Origin: Oerskovia jenensis
GTDB taxonomy: Bacteria > Actinomycetota > Actinomycetes > Actinomycetales > Cellulomonadaceae
NCBI RefSeq assembly: GCF_016907235.1
Contig: NZ_JAFBBO010000001.1
Location: forward strand, 558,001 to 622,000
Length of the DNA: 64,000 nt
Direction: 5' to 3'
The notes beneath the pieces are model-generated. The model did not search any database and was not told the origin of the DNA. It saw only the letters and a program-made list of their open reading frames with translations. Below are positions 25,136-35,135 of the stretch, piece by piece (the stretch's first letter is position 1; every line of letters starts with the position of its first letter). The position numbers and the translations under genes were made by a program.

Positions 25136-26362
25136 CTACGGGCGCTCCTCCGAGCCGCCCTCGATGTCCTCCGGCGCCTCGACCGGGGGCGTGCCGAGCG
25201 GGCGCGGTGCGGCCGTGCCCGGCTCGGGAGCCTGCGCGAAACGCTGGCCAGGGCCGCCGGGGCGCTGACCCCGCTCGGCCTGCTGGTCGAACGGCAGACC
25301 CGAGTGCGTGCCCGCGCTCGTCGCGTCGGCCGTGGCGGCCTCGGCCTGGCGACGTGCCTCCGCGAGCGCCTCGGCCGGGTCGACCAGCGCCGGGGTACCG
25401 AACTTGACCCGGTCACGGTCTCGCTCGCGACGTGCGGCCTCGGAGGCCTCCGAGGCATCGCCGGACGGGGTCGGGAGACCACCGAAACCCTGGGCGATCG
25501 ACCCCAGCGCGGCCGTGAACTCGGTGGGGATGACCCACAGCTTGCTCGCGGTGCCGTCGGCGATCTTCGGCAGCATCTGGAGGTACTGGTAGGCCAGCAG
25601 CTTGGGGTCGGCGTCGCCCTCGTGGATGGCGTCGAAGACCTGCAGGATGGCGCGGGCCTCGCCCTCGGCGTTCAGGATCGCGGCCTGCGCGTTGCCCTCG
25701 GCCCGCAGGATCGCGGCCTGCTTCTCACCCTCGGCCGTCAGGACCTGGGACTGCTTGATGCCCTCGGCCGTGAGGATCGTGGCACGACGGTCACGCTCGG
25801 CGCGCATCTGCTGCTCCATCGAGCCCTGCACGCTCGCGGGCGGGTCGATCGACTTGAGCTCGACGCGGTTGACGCGCACGCCCCAGCGCCCCGTCGCCTC
25901 GTCGAGCACCCCGCGGAGCTGACCGTTGATCTGGTCACGGCTCGTCAGGGTCTGCTCGAGGTCCATGGACCCCACCACGTTACGCAGCGTGGTGACCGTG
26001 AGCTGCTCGATGCCCTGGATGTAGTTCGCGATCTCATAGACCGCGGACTTGGGCTCGGTGACCTGGAAGTAGATGACGGTGTCGATGCTCACCACGAGGT
26101 TGTCCGACGTGATCACGGGCTGCGGCGGGAACGACACGACCTGCTCGCGCAGGTCGACGCCGGCGCGCACGCGGTCGACGAACGGGATGAGCAGGTGCAG
26201 TCCCGGCTCGAGCGTGCTCGAGTAGCGACCCAGCCGCTCGATGATCAGGGCAGTCGCCTGCGGGACGATCCGCACGGCCTTGACGAGCGCGATGATCACG
26301 AACAGCAGGATCAGTCCGAGGACGACGTACACGGCGATCATTCCGGGGTCTGGGTCACTCAT
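25136..26362 (-). CDS. SPFH/band 7 (stomatin-like) membrane protein
   Basis: 408 residues. One N-terminal membrane helix (MIAVYVVLGLILLFVIIALV), then the SPFH domain (VPQATALIIERLGRYSSTLEPGLH, SFPPQPVITSDNL, VVGSMDLEQTLTSRDQIN), a coiled-coil with repeated AEG units (LTAEGIKQSQVLTAEGEKQ) and a disordered acidic/Pro-rich tail. Organises membrane microdomains or proteases. Stomatins are usually paired with NfeD, and an NfeD gene lies just upstream on the same strand. Confidence 0.93.
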   Translation of the reverse strand: MSDPDPGMIAVYVVLGLILLFVIIALVKAVRIVPQATALIIERLGRYSSTLEPGLHLLIPFVDRVRAGVDLREQVVSFPPQPVITSDNLVVSIDTVIYFQVTEPKSAVYEIANYIQGIEQLTVTTLRNVVGSMDLEQTLTSRDQINGQLRGVLDEATGRWGVRVNRVELKSIDPPASVQGSMEQQMRAERDRRATILTAEGIKQSQVLTAEGEKQAAILRAEGNAQAAILNAEGEARAILQVFDAIHEGDADPKLLAYQYLQMLPKIADGTASKLWVIPTEFTAALGSIAQGFGGLPTPSGDASEASEAARRERDRDRVKFGTPALVDPAEALAEARRQAEAATADATSAGTHSGLPFDQQAERGQRPGGPGQRFAQAPEPGTAAPRPLGTPPVEAPEDIEGGSEERP

Positions 26363-26579
26363 CGATCTTCTCCTGAGGATGGTTCTCGGTGGGCTGACGG
26401 GTCACGCGGTAGTGGTCGTGCGGTGCGGTGGAGACGAGAGAGCTCCGGCTGTGCGGCCGGTGCGGCGCGGCCGCCGAGAGAGCGTCCGGGCCACCGAGGG
26501 TGGGGACCAGGGGCGACCGACGGGAGGCCGCTCGGGACCGGCTCGCCGAGGCGTCCGAGGAAGGACGTCCCGGCCACGG

Positions 26580-27029
26580 TCAGACGGTGTGGTTGTCGGA
26601 GGCGAGCGACTGGACGACGGCGGTCGCGCCGTCGATGCGCACGACCCTGACCTCGGCGCCGATCGGCAGCTCGGGCGACCCGTCCACGGTCCGGGCGCTC
26701 CAGATCTCGCCCTGGAGCTTGATCCGTCCGCTGAGCTCGGTCACGCGGTCCACGACGACGGCGGTCCTGCCTATCTGGGCGGCGGCACCGGTCTCGGCGA
26801 GGGGCACACGGTGGCGCAGGTGGCGCAGCAGCCAGGGACGCAGCGAGAGCAGCAGCGCGGCCGACACCACGGCGAACGTGATGATCTGGAGCCACAGCGG
26901 GCCACCGGCCGCGTTCACGCCGGCCGCGGCGAACGCCCCGCCCGCGAACATGATCAGCACGAGGTCGAGGGAGATGATCTCGATGAGGATGAAGAGCAGA
27001 CCTGCCCCTACCCACCACAACCAGTCCAT
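26580..27029 (-). CDS. NfeD-like membrane protein
   Basis: 149 residues: membrane segments (LWWVGAGLLFILIEIISLDLVLIMFAGG and a second from about 48) followed by a C-terminal OB-fold (IGRTAVVVDRVTE...GRIKLQGEIWSARTVDG...GAEVRVVRIDGATAVV). NfeD OB domains bind SPFH proteins. Start placed at MDWLWW, since the upstream residues are not membrane-like. 217 bp of non-coding DNA separate it from the SPFH gene; I see nothing defined there. Confidence 0.9.
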   Translation of the reverse strand: MDWLWWVGAGLLFILIEIISLDLVLIMFAGGAFAAAGVNAAGGPLWLQIITFAVVSAALLLSLRPWLLRHLRHRVPLAETGAAAQIGRTAVVVDRVTELSGRIKLQGEIWSARTVDGSPELPIGAEVRVVRIDGATAVVQSLASDNHTV

Positions 27030-27235
27030 GACGGTTCCTTCCGTCGTGAGGCTCGTTCGCTGCACGTCGTCGACGTGTCGACACCACCTGCGTTCTTTGC
27101 CCAGATTTTACCGGAAGAACGAGATCCGTGCACCTATCGGGCGTGTCGCGTACGCCACCGTCCACGACGGTCCACCGAGCCCGTCAGCCCCGTCCACCGG
27201 ACCCGTCCGCCGGACGGTCGGCCCGCCCCGGGCCG

Positions 27236-28021
27236 TCAGCGCGCTGCGCGCGCCATCCAGCGTCCGCCGCCGTGCGCGACGAACAGAGGCAGCCCGAACG
27301 CCTCGCTGAGGTTCTGGGCCGTGAGCACCTCGGTCAGCGGCCCGGCGCGGTGCACCGCCCCGTCCTTGAGCAGCAGAGCGTGCGTGAAGCCCGGCGGGAT
27401 CTCCTCGACGTGGTGCGTGACCAGGACCAGTACGGGCGAGGCGGGATCCGTCGCGAGCTCCGAGAGAGCGCCCACGAGCTCCTCGCGCCCGCCCAGGTCC
27501 AGACCCGCCGCGGGCTCGTCGAGGAGCAGCAGCTCGGGGTCCGTCATGAGGGCACGGGCGATCTGGACGCGCTTGCGCTCGCCCTCGCTCAGCGTCCCGA
27601 ACAGGCGCTCGGCGAGCGGCAGGACGTCGAAGGCCGCGAGGAGGTCGTCGGCACGCTCGGCGTCGAAGTCCTCGTACGTCTCCCGCCAGCGACCGGTGAC
27701 GCCGTACGCCGCGGTCAGCACCACGTTGCGCACCGTCTCCGCGGCGGGGATCTGCTCCGCGAGCGCCGCGCTCGCGAGCCCGATGCGGGGGCGCAGCTCG
27801 AACACGTCGGTGCGCCCGATCCGCTCGCCCAGCAGGTCCGCGGTTCCCGAGGTGGGGTGCATGCGCGCCGCCGCGATCTGGAGCATGGTCGTCTTCCCGG
27901 CGCCGTTGCGGCCCAGGATCACCCACCGCTCGCCCTCGTTCACCTGCCAGTCCACGGAGTCGAGGATGGTCTTCGTGCCACGGCGCACCGTGACTGCCTG
28001 CAGGTCCAGAACCGAGCTCAT
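27236..28021 (-). CDS. ABC transporter ATPase (ModF/YlmA-like, no permease nearby)
   Basis: 261 residues with GRNGAGKTTML (Walker A), GTLSEGERKRVQIARAL (signature, Ser-Glu-Gly form) and LLLLDEPAAGLDL (Walker B), then THHVEEIPPGFTHALLL, which is typical of the YlmA/ModF-type stand-alone ATPases. No membrane partner is adjacent. Divergent from the next gene with only 27 bp between start codons. Confidence 0.88.
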   Translation of the reverse strand: MSSVLDLQAVTVRRGTKTILDSVDWQVNEGERWVILGRNGAGKTTMLQIAAARMHPTSGTADLLGERIGRTDVFELRPRIGLASAALAEQIPAAETVRNVVLTAAYGVTGRWRETYEDFDAERADDLLAAFDVLPLAERLFGTLSEGERKRVQIARALMTDPELLLLDEPAAGLDLGGREELVGALSELATDPASPVLVLVTHHVEEIPPGFTHALLLKDGAVHRAGPLTEVLTAQNLSEAFGLPLFVAHGGGRWMARAAR

Positions 28022-28033
28022 GGGACACGACCC

Positions 28034-28039
28034 TATAGG
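28034..28039 (+). promoter_or_regulatory. -10 element of a leaderless gene
   Basis: TATAGG ten bases before GTG 28049, so the transcript may begin at or next to the start codon. No Shine-Dalgarno is present. Confidence 0.4.
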
Positions 28040-28048
28040 TTGGCTGAC

Positions 28049-28879
28049 GTGGAATCCCACTCGACCCTCCCGCTCCCCCGCGCCGTCGTCCTCGCTCTGT
28101 GGGTGCAGGCGCTGGCCCCGCAGCCCGGCGCGGTGCAGGCGCCCGACGAGGCGCTGCTCCGCCGTGCCGTCGCGGCCGTCCGGCAGGACGACGAACCTCA
28201 CACCGTCGAAGGGGCCGACGACGCCTCGACGCTCCTCGACCTCCTCACGCGCTGGACCCGTGGCCCGGTCGAGGTCTGCGCGCTCCTCCCGGCTCCCGGC
28301 GACGTCCTGGGGGCGCCTGCCGCCGTGAGCCCGGACGCGACCGACGCACAGGAGTGCCTGCTCGTGCAGTCCGCCGAGGGATCGTGGGCGCTCGTGCCCG
28401 AGATCACGGAGTTCGGCTCCGTGTACGAGACGGGTCACCTCGTCGCCTGGCACGTGACGCCCGTGCCGACGTGGCGCACCCAGGTGCTCGCCGCCGTCGG
28501 GCCGCTCGCGGACGCCGAGCGCGACCTGCGCGTGGCCCTGCTGACCGCGACCGAGGCCCTCGCCTCGCTGGACGTCGCGCGCTGGCGCGAGGACGCGGCC
28601 GAGACCATCGCCTCGCTGCGGTCCACGACTCCCCCGGACTGGCCCCTGCCCGCGGTGCGCGGGGAGGCCGAGGCCCGGCGCGTGCGCGTGCTCGCGCAGG
28701 CCGCACGGCTGCGGGCCATCGTCGACCTCGCCACGGCCGACGACGGCGGCGCGGTCAACCTGTGGCAGGCCGACCAACGCTCGACCGCGCTGCGCGAGGT
28801 CGACCGGGCCGCGCGGCGGGCCATGTCCGCCGCGACGGCACGCTACGCGACCGGACCGGACCCCAGCACGCTGCGGTAG
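28049..28879 (+). CDS. Unknown protein next to glgA
   Basis: 276 residues, soluble, Ala/Leu/Asp-rich, helical in the second half ([19 protein letters not shown]..., [20 protein letters not shown]). Codon use is typical for the genome, so it is a real gene, but I recognise no domain. A TTG at 28040 is an alternative start. Its 3' end overlaps the end of the convergent glgA by 37 bp. Confidence 0.75.
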   Translation: MESHSTLPLPRAVVLALWVQALAPQPGAVQAPDEALLRRAVAAVRQDDEPHTVEGADDASTLLDLLTRWTRGPVEVCALLPAPGDVLGAPAAVSPDATDAQECLLVQSAEGSWALVPEITEFGSVYETGHLVAWHVTPVPTWRTQVLAAVGPLADAERDLRVALLTATEALASLDVARWREDAAETIASLRSTTPPDWPLPAVRGEAEARRVRVLAQAARLRAIVDLATADDGGAVNLWQADQRSTALREVDRAARRAMSAATARYATGPDPSTLR

Positions 28880-30063
28880 ACCTCGAGCGTGCGGTCCGCG
28901 ATCGCGTCCCACGCGAAGTGGTCCTCGACCCGGGTACGCGCCGCGCGGCCCATCTCCCGGGCCCGCTCGGGGTCGGACACGACCGCGACGAGTGCCGCGG
29001 CGAGATCCGCGACGAAGCGGTCCGGGTCCACGGGCGTGCCCGTCCCGTCGTCGACCTGCTCGATCGGGACCAGGTGGCCCGTGACGCCGTCGTCGATGAC
29101 CTCGGGGATGCCGCCCGTCGCGGAGCCCACGACCGGCAGCCCCACGGCCATGGCCTCGAGGTTGACGATGCCGAGCGGTTCGTAGACCGACGGGCACACG
29201 AAGACCGTCGAGGCCGCGAGGACCGCGACGAGCTCCTCGCGCGGGAGCATCTGCTCGATCCAGACCACGCCGGTGCGCTGCTCCGCGAGGCGCGCGACGG
29301 CGTCGCTCACCTCGGTCGCGATCTCGGGGGTGTCGGGAGCGCCCGCGCACAGGATCAGCTGGACCTCGGAGGGCAGCTCGGCGGCCGCCCGCAGCAGGTA
29401 CGGCAGACCCTTCTGGCGTGTGATGCGCCCCACGAAGACCACGGCCGGACGCTCGGGGTCGATCCCCAGGTCGCGGACCACGCGGTCCGCCGCGGCGGCC
29501 TGCGCCTCCGACTCCGGCCGGCGCCACCCGTCCAGGTCGATCCCGTTGTGGACCACGTGGACCTTGGCCGGGTCGACGTCGGGGTAGCAGCGCAGGATGT
29601 CCGCACGCATGCCCGCCGAGACCGCGATGATGCCCGCCGCGGCCTCGTACGCCGTCTTCTCGGCCCAGCCGGACAGCGCGTAGCCGCCACCGAGCTGCTC
29701 GGCCTTCCAGGGCCGCAGCGGCTCGAGCGAGTGCGCGCTGAGCACGTGCGGGATCCCGTGCAGGAGCGAGGCCAGGTGGCCCGCGAGGTTCGCGTACCAG
29801 GTGTGCGAGTGCACGAGGTCCGCGCCCGCGACGTCGTCGGCCATCGCCAGGTCCACGCCGAAGGTGCCCAGGACCGCGTTCGCCGACGCGAGCGAGCCCG
29901 GGACCGAGTAGCCCGTCACGCCCTCCTCGGCGCGCGGGCCGTCGAACGCGCGCACACGCACGTCGATGCGCTCGCGCAGCACACGGGACAGCTCGGCGAC
30001 GTGGACGCCCGCGCCTCCGTAGACGTAGGGCGGGTACTCACGGGTCAGCAGGTCGACTCTCAC
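28843..30063 (-). CDS. glgA: Glycogen synthase / alpha-maltose-1-phosphate synthase (actinobacterial GlgA)
   Basis: 406 residues, GT4 family. N-terminus [22 protein letters not shown] is the donor-binding start of actinobacterial GlgA/GlgM-type enzymes; [14 protein letters not shown] and [15 protein letters not shown] (E-x7-E) complete the GT4 site. It is shorter than the GT5 synthase of enterobacteria. Uses ADP-glucose from the divergent GlgC; the product may be glycogen or maltose-1-phosphate. Start GTG at 30063. Confidence 0.93.
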   Translation of the reverse strand: MRVDLLTREYPPYVYGGAGVHVAELSRVLRERIDVRVRAFDGPRAEEGVTGYSVPGSLASANAVLGTFGVDLAMADDVAGADLVHSHTWYANLAGHLASLLHGIPHVLSAHSLEPLRPWKAEQLGGGYALSGWAEKTAYEAAAGIIAVSAGMRADILRCYPDVDPAKVHVVHNGIDLDGWRRPESEAQAAAADRVVRDLGIDPERPAVVFVGRITRQKGLPYLLRAAAELPSEVQLILCAGAPDTPEIATEVSDAVARLAEQRTGVVWIEQMLPREELVAVLAASTVFVCPSVYEPLGIVNLEAMAVGLPVVGSATGGIPEVIDDGVTGHLVPIEQVDDGTGTPVDPDRFVADLAAALVAVVSDPERAREMGRAARTRVEDHFAWDAIADRTLEVYRSVLGSGPVA

Positions 30064-30201
30064 GCGCCACACGCTAGCGCGGTCCGCGGGACTCTCGCGC
30101 ACGCGCCCCGCCGGACCCACCGCACCAGGACGTGGGACGAACCCCGACCAGCCTGCGGTTCGGTCACCGCGAACCGTGCGCGTGGCCTTAAGGTTTTGCC
30201 C
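30064..30201. promoter_or_regulatory. Divergent promoter region glgA / glgC
   Basis: 138 bp between the two start codons. A TTAAGG hexamer at 30188-30193 lies close to the glgC ATG. No clear operator palindrome is visible. Confidence 0.4.
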
Positions 30202-31440
30202 ATGGCCGCCCCACGTGTCCTTGCAATCGTCCTCGCCGGTGGCGAGGGCAACCGGCTCATGCCGCTCACCGCCCACCGCGCCAAGCCGGCCGTACCGTTC
30301 GGCGGCATCTACCGCCTGGTCGACTTCGCGCTGTCGAACCTGGTGAACTCGCACTACCTGCACATCGTCGTGCTGACGCAGTACAAGTCCCACAGCCTCG
30401 ACCGCCACATCACCAAGACGTGGCGCATGTCGTCGTTGCTCGGGAACTTCGTCGCGCCGGTGCCGGCACAGCAGCGGGTGGGCAAGCACTGGTACCTCGG
30501 CAGCGCCGACGCGATCTACCAGTGCCTCAACATCATCGAGGACGAACGCCCCGACATCGTCGTGGTCGTCGGTGCGGACCACGTGTACCGCATGGACTTC
30601 TCCCAGATGGTCGACGCACACATCGCCTCGGGTGCCGAGCTCACCGTCGCGGGCATCCGCCAGCCCATCTCCATGGCCGACCAGTTCGGGGTCATCGACA
30701 CCGACCCCGAGGACCCCACCAAGATCCGCGCGTTCCTCGAGAAGCCGACCGACCCCGTCGGGCTGGCCGACTCCCCCGGCGAGATCCTCGCCTCGATGGG
30801 CAACTACGTCATCGACGCCGACGCGCTCGTGGCCGCCGTGACGGCCGACGCGACGGACCAGGACTCGCGCCACGACATGGGCGGGGACATCGTCCCGGCC
30901 TTCGTCGCCCGCGGGACGGCCGGGGTCTACGACTTCATCCGCAACGACGTGCCCGGATCCACGGACCGCGACCGCGACTACTGGCGCGACGTCGGGACCC
31001 TCGACGCGTACTACGACGCGAACAAGGACCTCATCTCGATCACGCCCGTCTTCAACCTGTACAACGACGAGTGGCCCCTGCACACGGGCTACGTCGGCCT
31101 GCCGCCGGCCAAGTTCGTCCACTCGGGACAGGGTCGCCTCGGTCACGCGGCCGACTCCCTGGTGTCCCCCGGTGTCATCATCTCCGGCGCCACCGTCGTG
31201 GGCTCGGTCCTGTCCCCCGGCGTCTACCTGCACTCCTGGTCGTCCGTCTCCGACTCCGTCCTCATGGACGGCGTCCAGGTCGAGCGGCACGCCCAGGTCC
31301 ACCGCGCGATCCTCGACAAGAACGTGATCGTCACCGAGCGTGCCCGCATCGGCCTCGACCCCGAGCAGGACCGCGCGCGAGGCTTCACGGTCACCGACTC
31401 GGGTATCACCGTCGTCCCCAAGGGAACCATCGTTGAATAG
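30202..31440 (+). CDS. glgC: Glucose-1-phosphate adenylyltransferase
   Basis: 412 residues. Nucleotidyltransferase start [48 protein letters not shown] and a C-terminal left-handed beta-helix region ([23 protein letters not shown]). Makes ADP-glucose for GlgA across the divergent promoter. Its end overlaps a possible TTG start for serB. Confidence 0.97.
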   Translation: MAAPRVLAIVLAGGEGNRLMPLTAHRAKPAVPFGGIYRLVDFALSNLVNSHYLHIVVLTQYKSHSLDRHITKTWRMSSLLGNFVAPVPAQQRVGKHWYLGSADAIYQCLNIIEDERPDIVVVVGADHVYRMDFSQMVDAHIASGAELTVAGIRQPISMADQFGVIDTDPEDPTKIRAFLEKPTDPVGLADSPGEILASMGNYVIDADALVAAVTADATDQDSRHDMGGDIVPAFVARGTAGVYDFIRNDVPGSTDRDRDYWRDVGTLDAYYDANKDLISITPVFNLYNDEWPLHTGYVGLPPAKFVHSGQGRLGHAADSLVSPGVIISGATVVGSVLSPGVYLHSWSSVSDSVLMDGVQVERHAQVHRAILDKNVIVTERARIGLDPEQDRARGFTVTDSGITVVPKGTIVE

Positions 31441-31444
31441 CACC

Positions 31445-32110
31445 ATGACCGCCCGCCCCGCCTCGACCCGCCGCCTCGTCGTGATGGACGTGGACTCCAC
31501 GCTCATCACGCAGGAGGTCGTCGAGCTCCTCGCCGACCACGCCGGGACACGTGAGCTCGTCACCGACGTGACCGAGCGTGCGATGCGCGGGGAGATCGAC
31601 TTCGCCGAGTCGCTGCGCGAGCGCGTCGCGACCCTGGCCGGGGTCCCCGTCAGCGCGTTCGACGACGTGCTCGAGAAGGTCACGCTCACCCCCGGCGCCC
31701 CCGAGCTCGTCGCCGAGCTCCAGCGCCGCGGGTGGACCGTGGCGCTCGTGTCGGGCGGCTTCGAGGAGATCGTGGCCCCTCTGGCCGCACGGCTGGGGAT
31801 CACGCACTTCCGGGCGAACCGCCTCGAGGTCGCGGACGGCCGCCTCACGGGACGTACGTCGGGCCCCGTGATCGACCGCGCCACCAAGGAGGTCACGCTG
31901 CGCGACCTCGCCGCCGCCGAGGGCATCGACATGGCGGACACCGTGGCCATCGGCGACGGCGCCAACGACCTCGACATGATCGGCGCGGCCGGTGTCGGGA
32001 TCGCGTTCGCGGCCAAGCCCGTCGTCGTCGACCAGGCCCCCTTCTCGGTGCCGGGGCCGCGCCTCGACGCGGTGCTGGAGATCATCGACGCGCAGGACCG
32101 GACCGACTGA
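31445..32110 (+). CDS. serB: Phosphoserine phosphatase
   Basis: 221 residues, HAD superfamily: DVDSTLITQEVVELLADHAG (nucleophile Asp and acid Asp), LVSGGF (motif II Ser), TKEV (motif III Lys) and IGDGANDLDMI (motif IV). Removes phosphate from phosphoserine in serine synthesis. Lacks the N-terminal ACT domain of longer SerB. A TTG at 31433, overlapping the glgC stop and preceded by AGGGA at seven bases, is a serious alternative start adding four residues. Confidence 0.92.
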   Translation: MTARPASTRRLVVMDVDSTLITQEVVELLADHAGTRELVTDVTERAMRGEIDFAESLRERVATLAGVPVSAFDDVLEKVTLTPGAPELVAELQRRGWTVALVSGGFEEIVAPLAARLGITHFRANRLEVADGRLTGRTSGPVIDRATKEVTLRDLAAAEGIDMADTVAIGDGANDLDMIGAAGVGIAFAAKPVVVDQAPFSVPGPRLDAVLEIIDAQDRTD

Positions 32111-32121
32111 CGTCCGGTACG

Positions 32122-32165
32122 ACGAAGGCCCCTTCCTCCCGGTCAGCGGGGGAAGGGGCCTTCGT
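32122..32165. terminator. Terminator between serB and the SixA-type gene
   Basis: Perfect 15-bp stem ACGAAGGCCCCTTCC with a 14-nt loop, between convergent genes; read in the plus direction it ends in TTCGT. Confidence 0.85.
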
Positions 32166-32235
32166 CATGTGTCGTCGGCGGGCGGTCGCGGGCCCTCGGC
32201 ACCGCGCAACGCCTCGTCACCCCTCCGGGAGGACC

Positions 32236-32823
32236 TCAGCTCGCGGGACGCCCGACGTACGTCAGGTCCGCGACGCCGTCGGTCCACTCGCTCCAGGGGG
32301 TGAGGGACTCCAGCACGCTGTACGTGGCCGTCGGGACCCCGACGCGGACCTGCGCCAGGGCACCCGAGTCCGATCCGGGCGCGGCGAGGTGTGCCGCCGT
32401 GGCGGCCATGGTCGGCTCGTGGCCGATCACGAGGAGCGTGCGCACCCGGGAGTCGGCGCCGTGGACCAGGTCCACGACGTCCTTGACCCCCGCGGCGTAC
32501 AGGGTGTCCGTCACGACGACCTCAGGGCCCACGTCGCCGAGGTTGGCCGCGAGCAGCTCCCAGGTCTGCCGCGTGCGCAGGGCCGACGAGCACAGGACGA
32601 GCTCGGGGACGAGCGCGGAGTGGGCGAGCGCGGCACCGACCCGGCCGGCCTGACGCCGCCCGTTGAGCGCGAGCGGGCGCAGGACGTCGTCGACGCCCCC
32701 CGCGGGCTCGGCCTTGGCGTGCCGGAGCAGCACCAGCCGATGCGTACGGCCCGGCACCCCGGGCCCGGTGGCATCGAACGACGCCGCCGATCGACCATCT
32801 CGCACGTTCGTCCCTCTCGTCAC
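32236..32823 (-). CDS. SixA-type histidine phosphatase
   Basis: 195 residues. LLRHAKAEP carries the catalytic His of the RHG motif, SSALRTRQTWE the second Arg pocket, VIGHEPTM the second His. SixA-type enzymes remove phosphate from histidine phosphotransfer proteins, but in actinobacteria the substrate is usually unknown. GTG overlaps the fabI stop (GTGA), so the gene is co-transcribed with fatty acid synthesis. Confidence 0.88.
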   Translation of the reverse strand: MTRGTNVRDGRSAASFDATGPGVPGRTHRLVLLRHAKAEPAGGVDDVLRPLALNGRRQAGRVGAALAHSALVPELVLCSSALRTRQTWELLAANLGDVGPEVVVTDTLYAAGVKDVVDLVHGADSRVRTLLVIGHEPTMAATAAHLAAPGSDSGALAQVRVGVPTATYSVLESLTPWSEWTDGVADLTYVGRPAS

Positions 32824-33587
32824 AGACCCATGGCGTGCACGCCGCCGTCGACGTGCACGATCTCCCCCGTGGTTGCCGGGAACCAGTCTGACAGGAGTGC
32901 GACGACGGCGCGTGCGGCGGGCTCGGCGGTCATCTGGTCCCAGCCGAGGGGCGCGCGCGTCGGCCAGCCGTCCTCCATCTGCTCGAACCCGGGGATCGAC
33001 TTCGCGGCCGTCGTGCGGATCGGGCCGGCGGAGACGAGGTTGGTGCGGATGCCCTCGGGGCCCAGGTCGCGCGCGAGGTAGCGGTTCGCGGACTCCAGGC
33101 CCGCCTTCGCGACGCCCATCCAGTCGTACACGGGCCAGGCGAACTGCGCGTCGAACGTCAGCCCGACCACGGCACCACCGTTCGTCATGAGCGGCTTCGC
33201 GGCCACGGCGAGGGACTTGTAGGAGAAGGTCGAGACCTGCAGCGCGGTCGCGACGTCCTCCCAGCTCGCGGACAGGAAGTTGCCACCCATGACCGACTGC
33301 GGCGCGAAGCCGATCGAGTGGACGACGCCGTCGAGCGTGTCGACGTGCTCGCGGACGGCGTCCGCCAGACCGGCGAGGTCCTCCTCGTTCGTCACGTCGA
33401 GCTGCACGACGGGTGCCTCGACCGGAAGGCGCTTGGCGAACGCCTGCGTGAGCTTCATCTGGCGACCGAACGAGGAGAGCACGACCGTGGCCCCCTCCTC
33501 CTGAGCGAGCCTCGCCGCGTGGAACGCGATCGAGGAGTCGGTGAGGACACCGGTGATCAGGAGCTTCTTGCCTTCGAGCAGACCCAT
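32820..33587 (-). CDS. fabI: Enoyl-[acyl-carrier-protein] reductase (NADH)
   Basis: 255 residues, short-chain dehydrogenase fold of the FabI/InhA type: GKKLLITGVLTDSSIAFHAA (nucleotide loop), SIGFAP, and the Y-x6-K site YDWMGVAK, followed by NLVSAGPIRTTAAKSI. Performs the last step of fatty acid elongation and is a likely target of triclosan-type inhibitors. fabG lies upstream on the same strand, 150 bp away. Confidence 0.95.
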   Translation of the reverse strand: MGLLEGKKLLITGVLTDSSIAFHAARLAQEEGATVVLSSFGRQMKLTQAFAKRLPVEAPVVQLDVTNEEDLAGLADAVREHVDTLDGVVHSIGFAPQSVMGGNFLSASWEDVATALQVSTFSYKSLAVAAKPLMTNGGAVVGLTFDAQFAWPVYDWMGVAKAGLESANRYLARDLGPEGIRTNLVSAGPIRTTAAKSIPGFEQMEDGWPTRAPLGWDQMTAEPAARAVVALLSDWFPATTGEIVHVDGGVHAMGL

Positions 33588-33737
33588 CAGTTCTTCTTCC
33601 GTTCGTTCGTCGTGCGCTGCTTGAGCGTACTCATGGACGACCCGCCCCGACAGTTCTGGAGGGGTCGAGCGGTGTGTCGAGGAACACGCGGTGCTCCTCG
33701 GGGAGTGCGAGGTGGTGGTGGCGCCCGGCGGCCGCCG

Positions 33738-34466
33738 TCAGTGCCCCATGCCGAGTCCGCCGTCGACCGGGATCACGGCGCCGCTGATGTACCCGGCCTC
33801 GGGGGACGCGAGGAACTGCACCGCGCCGGCGACCTCCTCGGGCTGGGCGAAGCGCCCGGCGGGGATGTTGGCCTTGTACTGCTTCTGGCGCTCCTCGGGC
33901 AGCTCGGCCGTCATGGCCGTCTCGATGAAGCCCGGGGCCACGACGTTCGCGGTGATGCCGCGCCCGCCCAGCTCGCGCGTGATGGAGCGGGCCATGCCGA
34001 CCAGCGCCGCCTTCGAGGCCGAGTAGTTGACCTGCCCCGGGCCGCCGTACAGGCCCACGACCGAGGAGATCAGGATGATGCGACCGCGACGCAGCCGGAT
34101 CATGCCCTTGGAGACGCGGCGCACGCAACGGAACGTCCCGGTGAGGTTCACGTCGATGACGGACTCGAACTCGTCGTCGGTCATGCGCATGAGGAGCTGG
34201 TCGCGGGTCACGCCCGCGTTCGCGACGAGGACCTCGACGGGGCCGAGCTCGGCCTCGATCGCGGTGAAGGCCGCGTCGACGGCGTCGGTGTCGGTGATGT
34301 CGCCCACGACGCCGAACACGCCGTCGGGGAGGTCGCCGCTGCGGTAGATCGTCGCGACTCGATCGCCGTTGGCGACGAACCGCTCGGCGATCGAGCGGCC
34401 GATGCCCCGGTTGGCGCCCGTGACGACCACGGTGCGCGGGCTGGGGGAAGCGGGGGCTTCGGACAC
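33738..34466 (-). CDS. fabG: 3-oxoacyl-[acyl-carrier-protein] reductase
   Basis: 242 residues. TGANRGIGRSIAE cofactor loop, NAGVTRD, catalytic S...YSASK (SSVVGLYGG...NYSASKAALVG) and PGFIETAMT. Reduces 3-oxoacyl-ACP with NADPH. Start GTG 34466 with GAGGAG at the right distance; the open frame extends much further upstream but there it is antisense to other genes. Pairs with fabI, as in the mabA-inhA operon of mycobacteria. Confidence 0.94.
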   Translation of the reverse strand: MSEAPASPSPRTVVVTGANRGIGRSIAERFVANGDRVATIYRSGDLPDGVFGVVGDITDTDAVDAAFTAIEAELGPVEVLVANAGVTRDQLLMRMTDDEFESVIDVNLTGTFRCVRRVSKGMIRLRRGRIILISSVVGLYGGPGQVNYSASKAALVGMARSITRELGGRGITANVVAPGFIETAMTAELPEERQKQYKANIPAGRFAQPEEVAGAVQFLASPEAGYISGAVIPVDGGLGMGH

Positions 34467-34604
34467 GACATCTCCTCGTTCGGGTGGCTGGGAGGCGACG
34501 CCCGCGGCGGGAGAGGTCCCGCACGTGCGGCACGTCGCCGCCACGACCGTACCCCGCGGCCCGGACCCCGTGCGCGCAGGGACCATCACAGGCGACCGGG
34601 GTCC

Positions 34605-34631
34605 TTTGTCGGGTTCCGACAAACGTAGGAT
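34605..34631 (+). promoter_or_regulatory. Inverted repeat overlapping a leaderless promoter
   Basis: TTTGTCGG-GTT-CCGACAAA (34605-34623) is a perfect inverted repeat just before a -10 TAGGAT (34626-34631); the GTG start of the DUF3099 gene follows 7 bp after the -10. Likely an operator or a hairpin at the promoter, and a leaderless transcript. Confidence 0.45.
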
Positions 34632-34637
34632 GGAGGG

Positions 34638-35135
34638 GTGAGCAGCAGCAACCAGGTGCCGAGCATCTCGAACGCACCGGAGTCGCTCGCGGAGGACCAG
34701 TCGCGGCGCACCAAGCGGTACCTCATCCAGATGGGGATCCGGCTCGTGTGCTTCCTCGGAGCGGTGATCGTCCACGGGTGGTTCTCGTTCGTCCTGATCG
34801 GCGCCGCGATCGTCCTGCCGTACGTCGCGGTGCTGCTCGTCAACGCCGGGCGCGACCAGAAGTCCTACGACGTCTCGCCCATGGAGCACCTCCAGGTCGG
34901 GGCCGCCCCGGACCACCCGAGCCTCGGGAGGGTCGTCGAGCTCGACGACGAGGGCAGGGTCCGCGACGACGCTCCCGCCGCGGCGGGAGACGCCCACAGG
35001 GCCGGCGCAGCCGACGACGCGGGTGCAGCAGACGAGGCGGGTGCTGCCGACGAGGCGGGCGCTGCCGACGGGAACGCCGACCCGACCACCGACCGAACCG
35101 ACCGAACCACCGACCAGGAGCCGCACGATGGTTGA
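34638..35135 (+). CDS. DUF3099 membrane protein
   Basis: 165 residues. The DUF3099 core is clear: RTKRYLIQMGIRLVCFLGAV then AAIVLPYVAVLLVNAG, giving two membrane helices at about 32-50 and 55-72. Actinobacteria-specific, function unknown. The tail (about 110-165) is a low-complexity region with tandem GAADEA units and a TDRTDRTTD stretch. First of three genes with overlapping ends leading to SURF1. Confidence 0.85.
   Translation: MSSSNQVPSISNAPESLAEDQSRRTKRYLIQMGIRLVCFLGAVIVHGWFSFVLIGAAIVLPYVAVLLVNAGRDQKSYDVSPMEHLQVGAAPDHPSLGRVVELDDEGRVRDDAPAAAGDAHRAGAADDAGAADEAGAADEAGAADGNADPTTDRTDRTTDQEPHDG

Noticed and set aside
34998-35124. Short tandem repeats that might be read as a CRISPR array
   Set aside because: The repeats are in-frame GAADEA and TDRT codon units inside the DUF3099 tail, without spacers of constant size.
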